A stretch of DNA of 64,000 bases from the NCBI GenBank assembly GCA_017591395.1, contig WEDG01002875.1:124001-188000 (forward strand), read 5' to 3'. Numbering within the stretch: position 1 is the first letter of the stretch; each line of letters starts with the position of its first letter. This DNA is from Schistocephalus solidus. Its lineage: Eukaryota; Platyhelminthes; Cestoda; Diphyllobothriidea; Diphyllobothriidae. The notes under the pieces were generated by a model, which did no database searches, was not told where the DNA came from, and saw nothing but the letters and a program-made list of their open reading frames with translations. The position numbers were made by a program, and so were the translations under genes. This document shows positions 50,263 to 60,267 of this stretch, piece by piece.

Positions 50263-53200
50263 GTAAGTACCCCCCCTCCCAGACTACAAGTGGTCGTGCG
50301 CTAAATTCCATGAGCACCTATTCCCCCGTCCTTTACTTGAATATCAACGCTAACTCTTCTAAGCCAGCAGTAACAACACCTCCAAGCATCCGTGCCATAT
50401 GCCCAGGAACGTCACGCGAGTTCGCAGGCTGCACTTATTTTTTCAACCTCAAAGTGGCTTAGGCAAGAAGACTGCTTGTATTGGCAGTCCTAAACGTGGA
50501 CGAAAAACTTGGTTTTTAGTGCCTCTTTGCTAATCTATCTCAATTTTGTAGATAAAATTTTAGTGAGGAGGATCTGCTTTTGTTCTTATCATCTGAAAAA
50601 GGTGAAAACTTATTCTTTCAATTGTTATTTCAGAAAGATGACTTCAAAAGCTCACTGTAAGGCTATGAATATCACATGGGTTGGCTGAGATAATCTACAA
50701 TTACATGCGACAAAAAATACTCGTGTGTTCAAACTATCTTGGCAACCTCGAACGGTGTACATAATCGATAAGGGGAACTTCGTTAGAAGACTAAATTAAG
50801 TATGTATCGAGCACGTGGAAACTATCGTGGCTGAGTTTGGGCACAGCATGTGTGAGAAAATGTGACAGTTTTTTACGGATTTCAAGGGGCTGATAAAAGT
50901 TTGTTGCGTGTGTTTTAGGAGCCACATTTAGAAACCATCTGGAGTTGCGTTACTGCATCAATTAATGAAGATGAGTGCAGCGAGTGTTCTTGAGTATGCC
51001 ATCTTGTGATACGGTAAGGTCATGTTGGAATGAATCGATCTTTTGAGTAGATGTTAATTGTTTTCAATGTCGGCGAAAATCAGCAGCCCTTTCCAGTGAA
51101 GAACACGAACCTATCAGGGATCACAGTGCGAATGGGCTCATCGTCGGGGGGAATACTCCAACTTCGTGGATTCATAAATACTACCACTGTAGAGCACTGT
51201 ATAAAGACATGCATTGTACACGCTTTCTGAAACTTTATTTCGCACAATTCTCCCACAGCAAAGCCTGAACACATGATCCTTGGGCCAGCTGCACTACAGA
51301 ATGGACCGCAACATCCGCAAATACGATCGTGGGATATGACTTTTTATCAAAGGCCATGGGAGCTATTTTGTCTTTAAACAGATTTGAATTTTTTTAAAAA
51401 GCACGAGTTCTACGACCCTCGCTTACTCGTTCCGTGTACCGGAATATGCGTTAGGGTTAGAGCACTTAGTGCAGCCAGTCGTTGGGAAACCACCATCCTA
51501 TTGGCGTTCACAACTTATGCGCAACCTTAGTTCCCCCTGCAAGTTCCTTACAATCTACTTTTTTCGAAAGGGCCTTTTCTTCAAACCCCCGGTCAAAATG
51601 TCGTAGTTACCTTCCATGGGACTTGCCCTGGAAGACTGTTAAGGTTGTGCAGCATGCTCACACTCCTTGTTCTCACTAATAGCTCAGCACTTTCAGGATG
51701 GACATCGGTGGGATATTTATCTCAGCCTATTGGCAGTTTCGCCATGCTAACCGTCGATATAAGTTCGCGGCCTGCCTATCCTCACCAGCAATAAAGACTC
51801 TCCGTTTTACCCAGTTCCCTTGACTTCTGATTTAGAAAAGCGCTACCAATGTGGTTTATGGCCGACAAACCCGGTGTTTATGAGAAAAAATCACTAACAC
51901 GTGGCAAGTGACCCAGAAAAAGGGTAAAATTTCGCCAAGCGAGCCGTGCTACGCTCCACCTTCACGCATACCAATACGATTAAACTTTTGGCTAAAGGTG
52001 ACCTAGTTCGCAAACAGTTAAGGGCAACTCTCTTCTCTGCTGACGTCACAAAGCTTATTGTTATCATTTTCAAAGCAGAGCCAGTCGTTCAAGGTCATAA
52101 TACAAAGGCTGCTTCTTAGTGTTTCTGCTGATCCTTAAGGCAATTGCACAATATTTAAAACGGGGCGGTTGATCAGTGAACCACCGATAGGGTTTTGACT
52201 CGAGTTCTTGGTCTACCCGATGCACACAAAGTCGATGCTCGTTTCCGTCTTATTTTCTCGAACGACATTTTAAACTTCGGAAATCTCTCACCGCAGACTC
52301 AGGTACAGCTGCGACCATCCGACATGTATGAAATTCTGGTGCCGTTTGATGTTCTCTAGTTCTTCGTTTAGATTTTGCAAAATCGAGCATTAGAAAAGCA
52401 CTGCCGAGAGGAAACCAATAGGAAGGTAAGTCTATGAAGTAAACGCGTCTCAGCCGACAACTCCGGTTCTGTCTTCAGATTTATTTGAATTTTGAAAGGC
52501 TAGCGCATATTTAAAATAAGGGCTTCTAGGTCGTTAGACTCGACTCAGAGGCTGTTTCCCGAAAAAAAATTAATTGTAGTCACATGACTGTCAGCCGCAA
52601 AATAGGAAAAAAACATCTCAGTATTTTGCAGTGAAGGCTGCGAACTATATTCAGCTACATCTGCATTGCAGGTACAGCAGCACCCGAAGCAACAAAATGG
52701 CAATAAATGCACACCAAGTCTTGCGTTGCCATAGTAATTACCCACTCTTTCGTAAATTCTGGGACGTAGGAAAGCTCTACAGAAGAGTGAAAACATGCAT
52801 TGCAGGGGCGGAGCCGAAGAAAATAGTTGAAACCCTGCACTTACGGCACCTGTTTATTTTATGCGAGTAGTTGCAAATATTTGCCGGACTCAGGTGGCAG
52901 TTTAGAGCAACCGAAAGCGAAGAAATGAGTAGCTACTACATTAGGGGAAAAGTGTTTGAGATAGGCAGGTGTTATCTACGGTAGCTTGGACCTAGCGTTG
53001 TGCGCAGGCGTGAAAGTGTGATCTGGCAACTGAGTAGGCCTTCGTGCACCGAGGAGAGACGTCACACCATGTCCATAAGATCTGGCAGAGTTCTTTCAAA
53101 TAATATTGGCGAATGAAACTTCATTGGGGTAAAAAGATCAAAGCAGGAGATTTTAGAAACTGTCAGAATTTATGACAGAACGTCGTGTGGGTCACCTTTG

Positions 53201-54455
53201 CCCTAGAGGAAGCCTAACTCTAAGGCCAAGAAAACGAGCGCACAATCATGGAGACAATATGCATCTATCGGGAGTTGTCCTGTACACTCTGCATCCTCTC
53301 ATGCAGGCTGCTGCACTTTACCGGGAATAAATAAATTCTGAAGGGTAGAGCAGAGGGGTGCAATATCAGGTTAAACCAACGAAAGGACCATTCCCGCGGA
53401 ACATTACATCTGCTCAAATGTTTTTTTTTGTTTGTGCATCTGAGCTTAAAGGCCCCGAATACCTCACGCCCACAGCAAACTCGACTTTGATGGCATTCGA
53501 AGTCTCACCTAAAGGTTAGAGTGAGGAGTCACCACTGTGAGAACCAACCGCTCGATCTTAGACTGGGGGTTCTGGGTCGAAGAAGTTCAGTGTGACAACT
53601 GGTAGCGTTAATTACAGACACGAGGACAGTGTTATCTTCGGTGGTAGAGATTGCATCCAAGATGTGAGTACAGTAAAAAAAAAAATAGGAGTCAGGCACG
53701 GGAATAGGAACCTCCCCACTCATAAATCCAGGTGGCCTTGTGTGAACTTTCCAGGAAGGCTACCTGTTCCGGTGGTCAAACCTTAAACCTTATTTTTAAC
53801 CCCATCCAAACCTCAACCCTAAACATAAAATTAACCTACTTCTACCTTAGCCCTAGTCCCAACCCTAACTTTAACTCTAGTCTCCCTGGGATTCAATGCA
53901 AGACCACCCGTATATCGAGGGATTCCCATTCTTATGCCCTACCAAAATATAATTTAATTAAATAGTTTCCTTCACATTATCATATTTTCGGTCAACTGCC
54001 CCACGACGCACTTTCCGTGGAAGTCGCAATCACAGCCTAGTGACAAACTAACATAAGATGCTTTCCGTGCTTAATCTGCAGATGACTATTTTGGACTATG
54101 TTTTGAAATAAACGATTTAGCCTGACCGTATGACGGCATGCAGTTTTACCTCGTTCTCTTGAAGCTCCATGATTTTAACTGAAAGCTTCGGCAACGCAAT
54201 GCTGACTGTGGGCTACATTTTCACAGACCTGCCCCTTTTGCGATAAGTGTTTTCCCATGCTGAAGCAATTCAGTTACTTCTTTTGCCTGAAAACTCGGGT
54301 AATATTTTCTAAGTAAGCGCAGAAATTCATTGAGCACTAACTAATCATGCCACTTCTTTCCCTTCGATCGTATTTTGATTTGGTTCATAGCAGTTTATAA
54401 CTGAAAAAACCCCATGCCTTCTCCGTTCGGTCCTGTAGTGCTCTTGTTGAGACAG
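50263..54455. other. RhoGEF intron with one telomere-core MITE
   Basis: It holds the MITE at 53692-53936. No retroelement motif is recognised at 51480-52400 despite several short GC-richer frames. Confidence 0.5.
53692..53936 (-). mobile_element. MITE-like element with telomere-like core, copy 3
   Basis: The left end CACGGGAATAGGAACCTCC and inner CAGGTGGCCTTGTGTGAACT match the other copies. The inverted right end is GAGGGATTCCCATTCTTATG. The core is the C-rich strand, with CCCAACCCTAACTTTAACTC and related words. Confidence 0.72.
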
Positions 54456-54573
54456 TTTGTTCCGGAGGGCGGATCCACAGGCCTGAGTCGCAGCGCATCT
54501 GACGCTACTGACCGTCAATCACCGTCCTACTTTGCTCAAAAGAGCGCCGGTGAACGATCAAATCCACCGAAAG
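54456..54573 (+). CDS. RhoGEF exon 10
   Basis: It reads FVPEGGSTGLSRSASDATDR then QSPSYFAQKSAGERSNPPK, followed by GTAAGG. The chosen acceptor is TGTTGAGACAG at 54455, because phase 0 from exon 9 then matches. A more pyrimidine-rich TAG at 54438 keeps the same frame but would need a different preceding phase. Ser-rich, low complexity, no domain. Confidence 0.6.
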
Positions 54574-54976
54574 GTAAGGAGTAGGTTTCATTTTCGTGGA
54601 CTTTCTATGTTTTATGTTTAATAATGCTCTGCAACAGCATACAAATAGATGCTTTTTCTGGATTTAAATTTTTATGCCCATTTTTCAGAGCGAAATTTCA
54701 AATCAGATATCTGTTAAGCACAGGTAATGCCAGATAATTTGCCATTCCGTAAGCTAAAAGCTTCATTCGATATGTTTTTATTCAGAAATTAATAGGTTGC
54801 ATTTTCTCCAAATTCCTTCTTACAGCCGAAACTCTCATAGTAAATTCCAACCCCCTTTCCCCAATTTATAGCGTAAAAAGGCCTTTTAAGTGCTTTAGGT
54901 TATACAACTTGTGAATGAACAGTGTGGCTTGGCCGCTAGTGACAATAATCGTGAGCATTAAAATTTGTCTTTTTAG
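54574..54976. other. Short RhoGEF intron
   Basis: AT-rich, nothing recognised. Confidence 0.6.
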
Positions 54977-55023
54977 ATGAAAATACCCACTTCAGTCTGC
55001 GAAAGAAGGACTCGAAAACAAAG
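54977..55023 (+). CDS. RhoGEF exon 11
   Basis: It is a 47-base exon between TTGTCTTTTTAG and GTGAGC. The leading AT completes Asp with exon 10, and it ends at phase 0. It encodes ENTHFSLRKKDSKTK, a basic segment. Confidence 0.65.
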
Positions 55024-55234
55024 GTGAGCAGTTTACGCGACTATTTGTATTTTTTGATTTTCTCTGATATCTGCTTTATTGTTGCTGTTGCGCACTGATA
55101 TACGCAGGGGTGCAAACTCCAGAAAGCATTAAGAAGCAAGAGAGTAAGACACTGAAGATTGGATGAAGTCCGCTGATTCCACCGTGACTTCACCTGTCGC
55201 TCATGAGTCCGTACACTTCAATGTCATATTCTCA

Positions 55235-55345
55235 TGACGCAGGTAAAGGTGCGATCACCGGAAAAAGAAATTTATTGGCTTGATCTTTCGGATCCTCGCT
55301 CAAACCCATCAGCAAAAACAGTCGTAACGGTCTTATGACTACACA
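55235..55345 (+). repeat. Rep2 copy
   Basis: GCGATCACCGGAAAAAGAAA then TCTTTCGGATCCTCGCTC matches the copies at 22195, 27405 and 28095. Confidence 0.6.
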
Positions 55346-55445
55346 TCCGCTTCCACAAAAAGCCGACTGACAGTTTTGACGGCTAGACCGCTTGCATCAT
55401 GTGGCAAATGCACAGTTAGGTAAACCTTCCCCCCCCTCCCCTCCA

Positions 55446-55550
55446 AGGCAGGATCTGGGAGTTGGAACCACTCGTAATACACGTGAATTTGTGCTAACTT
55501 CCGGGGAAATTAGAGTTAGAGTGCAGATTGAGGTTGCGGTTGCGGTGGCC
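55446..55550 (+). mobile_element. MITE-like element, truncated copy (left half)
   Basis: AATTTGTGCTAACTTCCGGG matches the inner terminal block of the other copies. It is followed by a short TTAGAGTTAGAG and GTTGCGGTTGCGGT core. The right end is not visible. Confidence 0.45.
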
Positions 55551-55629
55551 TTAAAGTTTTCAGGAAAGTGACAAATGCAGCGCAGGTACGGAACTTCAAC
55601 AACAACAACAATAACAACCTGATCAGTTG

Positions 55630-56436
55630 CAAACGTAGTAACATAAGGGCTCTATCTCGGCGCGTTGCGACCCATTTCAGGGAGATGGAAGACAAAGTTG
55701 CTGAAGTACAATATCTTCAATGGGTACTGAGAGCGAATGACCACTCGTGAAAATGTGTCAATTAGTGCATAGGCTACAACACGAAAGAGCAAAGCCAATT
55801 TGTCTCAAATTTTGGCGAGCTCTTCCGTACGTGAAGGACTTCTCGGAAGCCCCCAGTCGCCATCTCATTCCACTTGGAATGGCTGAAAGACACATTGCCA
55901 CGGCAGAAAACGTCTGGCGTCATTCACTGGATTTGATGCATTTGTGGAAAAAACAACTACGTTGGAGAAACCGGGAGATTAGGCTGGACGTGAATGGCCA
56001 AGCACGCAACATCGGTTACAGCCCACTCGACGGGACCCGGCCATATTTTTAGTTTCACGAGGCCGAAATCCTCACAAGAGATGATAACTGCATGAGCCGC
56101 GAACTGTTCGAGTCATGGTTTGCAGGCCCACCGTTCATCAGTAAGCGCAGTGGCCTCCCGTTCCTATATTCTGTGCTGAGGTTTCGCTTGAGCAGGCGAA
56201 TGAGTCACGTGGGCAGAATGCGGGTACCCAATACCTCCAATGACATTGAACCCAATGGGCGAATATCTATCACACAAACATCCAACATAAATTTTGAAAT
56301 CATGGGCCTTAACGACTCGGATGCGGGGGCGTTAATATTCGAATGTCTTTCCGGAGGAGGGGGCCATAGAAGCACTTCCGGCCTGCAGTTCCGCCCCCAG
56401 CTGATCCGTGTTGTTACTTGCAAATCCATTCAGTAG
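55630..56436 (+). pseudogene. PLE fragment of a second family
   Basis: The first part reads RVATHFREMEDKVAEVQYLQ, and later FWRALPYVKDFSEAPSRHLI, PLGMAERHIAT. This is the RT-to-endonuclease connector of a Penelope-like polyprotein. After a deleted and frame-broken endonuclease core, the end continues with SRELFESWFAGPPF and LPFLYSVLRFRLSR, the C-terminal signature of these elements, and stops at 56436. It is clearly different from the family at 41-42.8 kb. Stops at 55748 and 56050 and the missing GIY-YIG core show it is dead. Confidence 0.7.
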
Positions 56437-56731
56437 AAATGTCGACGAAAAGTAATCGCGCAGACCTACACCACACCTTCATAAACACCAACCTGTGGAT
56501 CTGAGGCTACTCTGACTAGGACTTGGAAGAACTAGCCTGTAGGAGGCAAAAAGTGAGGCAGCAGTCGAATCCAAGAGTTGAGTCATAAATCATGTCACGG
56601 ACTCTTGAAATAAACCACGATTTTACCAAGCAAAGCATTTCCTGCGTCAGAGGATGGAAAATAAGGAACTAACCCGATAAGGAAACATATATTTGTGAGG
56701 GTTTGGTCAAACTGATGCAGACCAAACTTAC

Positions 56732-57187
56732 CTAGGCGGGAATACCAATCAATTCGTACAGTTGGCAGAAATTGTTGCGATAATTCGTTAGCAGATCAAT
56801 AGAGGTGATTCCGTTGGGCTGTTTGAGCCCGTTCGGTAGCAACCGTGTGCAGACTGTACTTTCGTTATGTTTTGTTGCTTTTGTTCTTCTAACTGCTCCT
56901 CCGTTGGTTTTTATTCGTAGCTTTAGTAGCGTCATACTCGTGGTTGCCGGGCAAAGATGCGAATTTATGTGCACACGGTTTCCCTGGTTTCTGACTGAGT
57001 ATGCTCCTGGGACTCTCGCTCTTCTAAGGTGTCCTAATAGAATGCTTTCCTTCGACTTTGGGTGTCGCAGCAGAAGAGCGACAACGATCGCTTCTGCGTT
57101 CATATCTATCAACCTATTGTGCACTGCATCCATAGAGACAGGTGCAAGGCAGCCTAGGTAGACTGTGTGCTTGGCGATTCCGGGCAC
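56732..57187 (-). other. Unrecognised 151-codon open frame
   Basis: An uninterrupted minus-strand frame begins MPGIAKHTVYLGC and includes ALLLRHPKSKESILLGHLRR. It is long for this sequence composition. I see no domain, signal peptide or splice border. An equally open plus-strand frame overlaps it (56805-57161). It could be a fossil of an unknown mobile element. Confidence 0.25.
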
Positions 57188-58204
57188 AACTGAAATAGTT
57201 ATTTTTATCCTACGACTAGAATTTCTCGCTCAGTGACACTTTTATGTGACCAAATAGTTTTCAATTCAACTAATAATAGCCGAAGTTAATGGTTCCAATG
57301 AATAGGGCCTAAAATGTTAAATGACCGGTCAGGCACGTGTTGGAACCGCGAACGCGTCAATATCTGGTTTCGGGTTGGCTGATGACGACAAATAAACCAG
57401 AAATTTCCATTTAACTATCTCTCTTCCTTGTCAGGAAGAAATCTCTAAGTCAAATTTTGTTTCCATGCAGATAATCTCTTACGGAAAAAATGGCGCAGAC
57501 AACTCGGCATTAGCATTTTCATTGGATTAAGCTTAAACAAAAAAGTGATATGTTCTTGACGGTTACGGTTGAGCTGCACGTTTCAGTTTTTACCTTAACG
57601 ACGTAATATTAAAATAACTTTGGAAGGGCTTTGAAGAGTTCATTGGCCGAATATAAGCAAGCAGGAAACTCCGTTGAGGGGGGTCCTTAACGGTCAAACA
57701 GCATATGAAGTTACGGAGCTCTGCGCATTAAATTGTCGGGATGGAGTGTACCAGCTGGGTGTATCAAAAAGGTTTCTGTTTTTTACTTTAAGGTTTATTC
57801 TGGTAAAGCCTTGTAGTCGGCATGGCTGGTGTTGTCTGGAAAACCTTGTAGTTTGTGAGAATATTCACATATTTAAAAGTTTGGGGTGGATATTAGACAT
57901 TGGTTGGTTCATTTGGAGCATAATTTAATATTTGCTTTGTCTAAAAGATTAGGAAATCATCGGTCACATAGTATACTGAGTCAAGTAACTCATCTTGTAA
58001 AAATAAGTTTTCTTATTTCTGGTGGGCGCAGACAGGTTTCCAGGAGGTAATTTCGATAGTTTCGTCGCCACTGCTGGTAACTTACTGTTATTAATGTCAT
58101 TTCACCTAAGGTCATTATATCGCTGAAAATTCCTATACTTTCCAACTTTACGAAAAACACGAGAGGCTGAATGACTAGCTTATTGCTTATCTACTATCGT
58201 TTAC

Positions 58205-58515
58205 CCGGAGTTGGGAGTTGTGGCAGGCGTTATGTGGAAGGAGGAAATTAACGCTAAAACCGACCAATTTAACAAACCACACGTTTAGCCTACTTATTAA
58301 CCTAACAGTAACGTTAGTGTAACCCCAAGAGCAGCTATTAAATCTAAGGTTACAAGTTTCGGATTTACGTTAGAGTTAGGTTTAAGAGTTAAGACTAATG
58401 CTAGAGGTAAACTTACGATTAAAATATTTTTGTTAATGTAAGGTTGGGGTTAGGGTTAAGGTCAAGTTATTCATAGTACGGTTAAGGGTTACAGACGTCC
58501 TTGCTTCCCGTTTAA
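58205..58515 (+). mobile_element. MITE-like element with telomere-like core, copy 4
   Basis: The left end is CCCGGAGTTGGGAGTTGTGG, with a diverged inner block (ATTAACGCTAAAACC). The core contains GGTTGGGGTTAGGGTTAAGG and GGTTAAGGGTTACAG. The right end near GTCCTTGCTTCCCG is less clear. Confidence 0.55.
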
Positions 58516-58669
58516 TCGGTGAGTCCTCATATCACACTAAACAAAAACTTCAGGACACGCTTGTACCAAAGGAACTCCGGGCTAGAACTCCGGGCTAGAA
58601 ATACCACGAGTTCAATCACAAACTTCACTCGAATCATGGGTAAGGATGTTTTGTATGGCCGCCTAATTA

Positions 58670-58931
58670 GGACATGGGAAAAGGAATACTCCGCCAACCT
58701 TACATAGGTGGCCTCGCAGTAAATTTCGGGAAGCGTACAAATCCCCGTAACTTAACCTTAACACTAACCCTAACGTCAAAATATACTGTAACCCAAATCT
58801 TAACCCTAGGCCTTCCCGAAACCTAAACCTAACTCGAGTTCAAACCTTAACCCTTATCATGATCCTTACACTAACACCACCTCTGACCTCTAAACTTGCG
58901 CCCACGCAGGCACTTCCTATTTCCGTTTCCT
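58670..58931 (-). mobile_element. MITE-like element with telomere-like core, copy 5
   Basis: It starts GACATGGGAAAAGGAATAC and has inner CATAGGTGGCCTCGCAGTAA. A C-rich core follows (CTTAACACTAACCCTAACG, CTTAACCCTAGG), then the inverted end CTTCCTATTTCCGTTTCCTG. It lies only about 150 bases after copy 4, in the opposite core orientation. Confidence 0.7.
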
Positions 58932-60027
58932 GAGTAGGCGCCTATGCAAGCCATCTTCACCGAGTCAGGTTTTTTCGGGTGTCATCGGAGGTAAACAATC
59001 CCATTTGAGGGGCTTGCATTTATTTATCTTAGCTTGATGACCAAGTACGAGATGTGTAAATAGCCACACAGCGATAAGATGCTGGTGTCTGAGACGTACT
59101 ACCCCAAAGTCAAGATAGATCGGAGTTTACTGAACCTAACTGCTATGCAACAGCCTGCCTGGGCTTAAATTGCAGCGGCCCTTATCTGTCTTTCAATGGG
59201 CGCCTTTCTCAGATAACTTATTTAAGTCTTCTTTTGGTGGTTGAAATTAACAAAGGATCACTCGAGTAACTCACGTGGGCGGGCAGTATTCAAAATAGAG
59301 AAAATATTGACACAACCGCATCGTCGAACTTTTTCCTTCAATTCTGCATAGCCATATTTGAATCTCGGCTATGGCCACAGCCATCTATGGAAACCTCACT
59401 TAACTTGGGTGTATCACAGTTGTTAAACGCGTGAACGCTTGCTTTTTTTCATGGTAAAAATTACTTATATCAGAAGTAAATGAAATGCAGTCGCATCTCG
59501 CACAGGAAGGGATTATCTCATTGTGCATTCCATAGATGGTGGGTTGCTAGGCTCTGAAACACAAATCATATCAGGAAAGTCTCATAGCCACATCTTGGGG
59601 AAGGGGAAATAACATGAAGGAACTAAGACACTTCTGAAACCAGATACCTTGCCGCAAAACCCAAAAATATGGCAAACATCCACAAGTACTTTTAAAAAGA
59701 ACGAAAAAAGCAAGTAAATATGGTTTATTAGTTTGTGCTTTATCAATATGAAGATGTGTTAAAAAGAAAAAAATCCAAAAGGAACAACTCGCCTGGAAAT
59801 TGTTTATGAACCTCCCCGGTAGTTGTGCAGATCTGACCCGTTCGAAAAGCACGATCTGAGCATAGGCATGCGGGTAGGTTTGTAGGTCACTCAAGAGTAC
59901 CGCACTTCTTGATTTATCTAATCTGACATTAGCAAGTTATATCTCACAGAAGGTTCAACTCGGTGAGGCGTTTTCCATCCGGCCTGTAGCTTGTTTTCCA
60001 TACCTTCCCCCCCTATATTTTTCACAG

Positions 60028-60267
60028 AAACACGGCAATCTGAGGGGTGCGATATTCAGAACCGGCAGCAGCAGTGGTAGGCACGGTCTTAGCCGCCACG
60101 GCAGCCAACACCGTGCATCCGCCTCCTACTGTCCACTCAGTGCCGCCTGCCCCGAGGGCACCGCAGGCATGTCGCGCACCAGCTCCCTCAGTTCTCTGTC
60201 CTCCCTTTCCTCCCTCGACTTCCCGGGCCTGCTTGCCAGCATCAGTGACTGCGCCAAAAACTTAATG
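60028..60267 (+). CDS. RhoGEF exon 12: Ser/His-rich tail
   Basis: An 80-codon open segment lies between TATTTTTCACAG and a GTATGC donor, phase 0 on both sides. It encodes KHGNLRGAIFRTGSSSGRHG, then SRTSSLSSLSSLDFPGLLAS and ISDCAKNLM. Codon bias is more GC-rich than the flanks. No ATG opens it, so it is invisible to start-codon ORF calls; an overlapping +2 frame at 60047-60265 is a shadow. The tail continues past the donor, and no later exon is seen in the window. Confidence 0.68.

Larger units (their letters stand above)
55024..60027. other. Large RhoGEF intron with MITEs and PLE remnant
   Basis: It carries Rep2 (55235), three MITE copies (55446, 58205, 58670), a second-family PLE fragment (55630-56440) and an unrecognised minus-strand frame (56732-57187). 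Confidence 0.6.
22967..60267 (+). other. Lbc/ARHGEF-type RhoGEF gene, 12 supported exons, partial at both ends
   Basis: The product is a Rho guanine-nucleotide exchange factor: it releases GDP from a Rho-family GTPase so that GTP can bind, usually at the membrane or cytoskeleton. Joined exons give about 708 residues. The DH domain covers about 50-245, starting at RNDLIWELLSTEQRY. The PH domain covers about 265-400 and has the invariant Trp of its last helix in VVRWQKVF. A coiled coil follows at about 410-450, then a Ser-rich low-complexity tail. DH-PH followed by a coiled coil is typical of the ARHGEF2/18/28/AKAP13 branch; the exact orthologue is not decided. Every junction keeps frame with GT...AG. 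The C1 zinc finger seen N-terminal in several relatives was not found. No stop codon is seen before the window ends. The introns are loaded with mobile elements. Confidence 0.88.
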
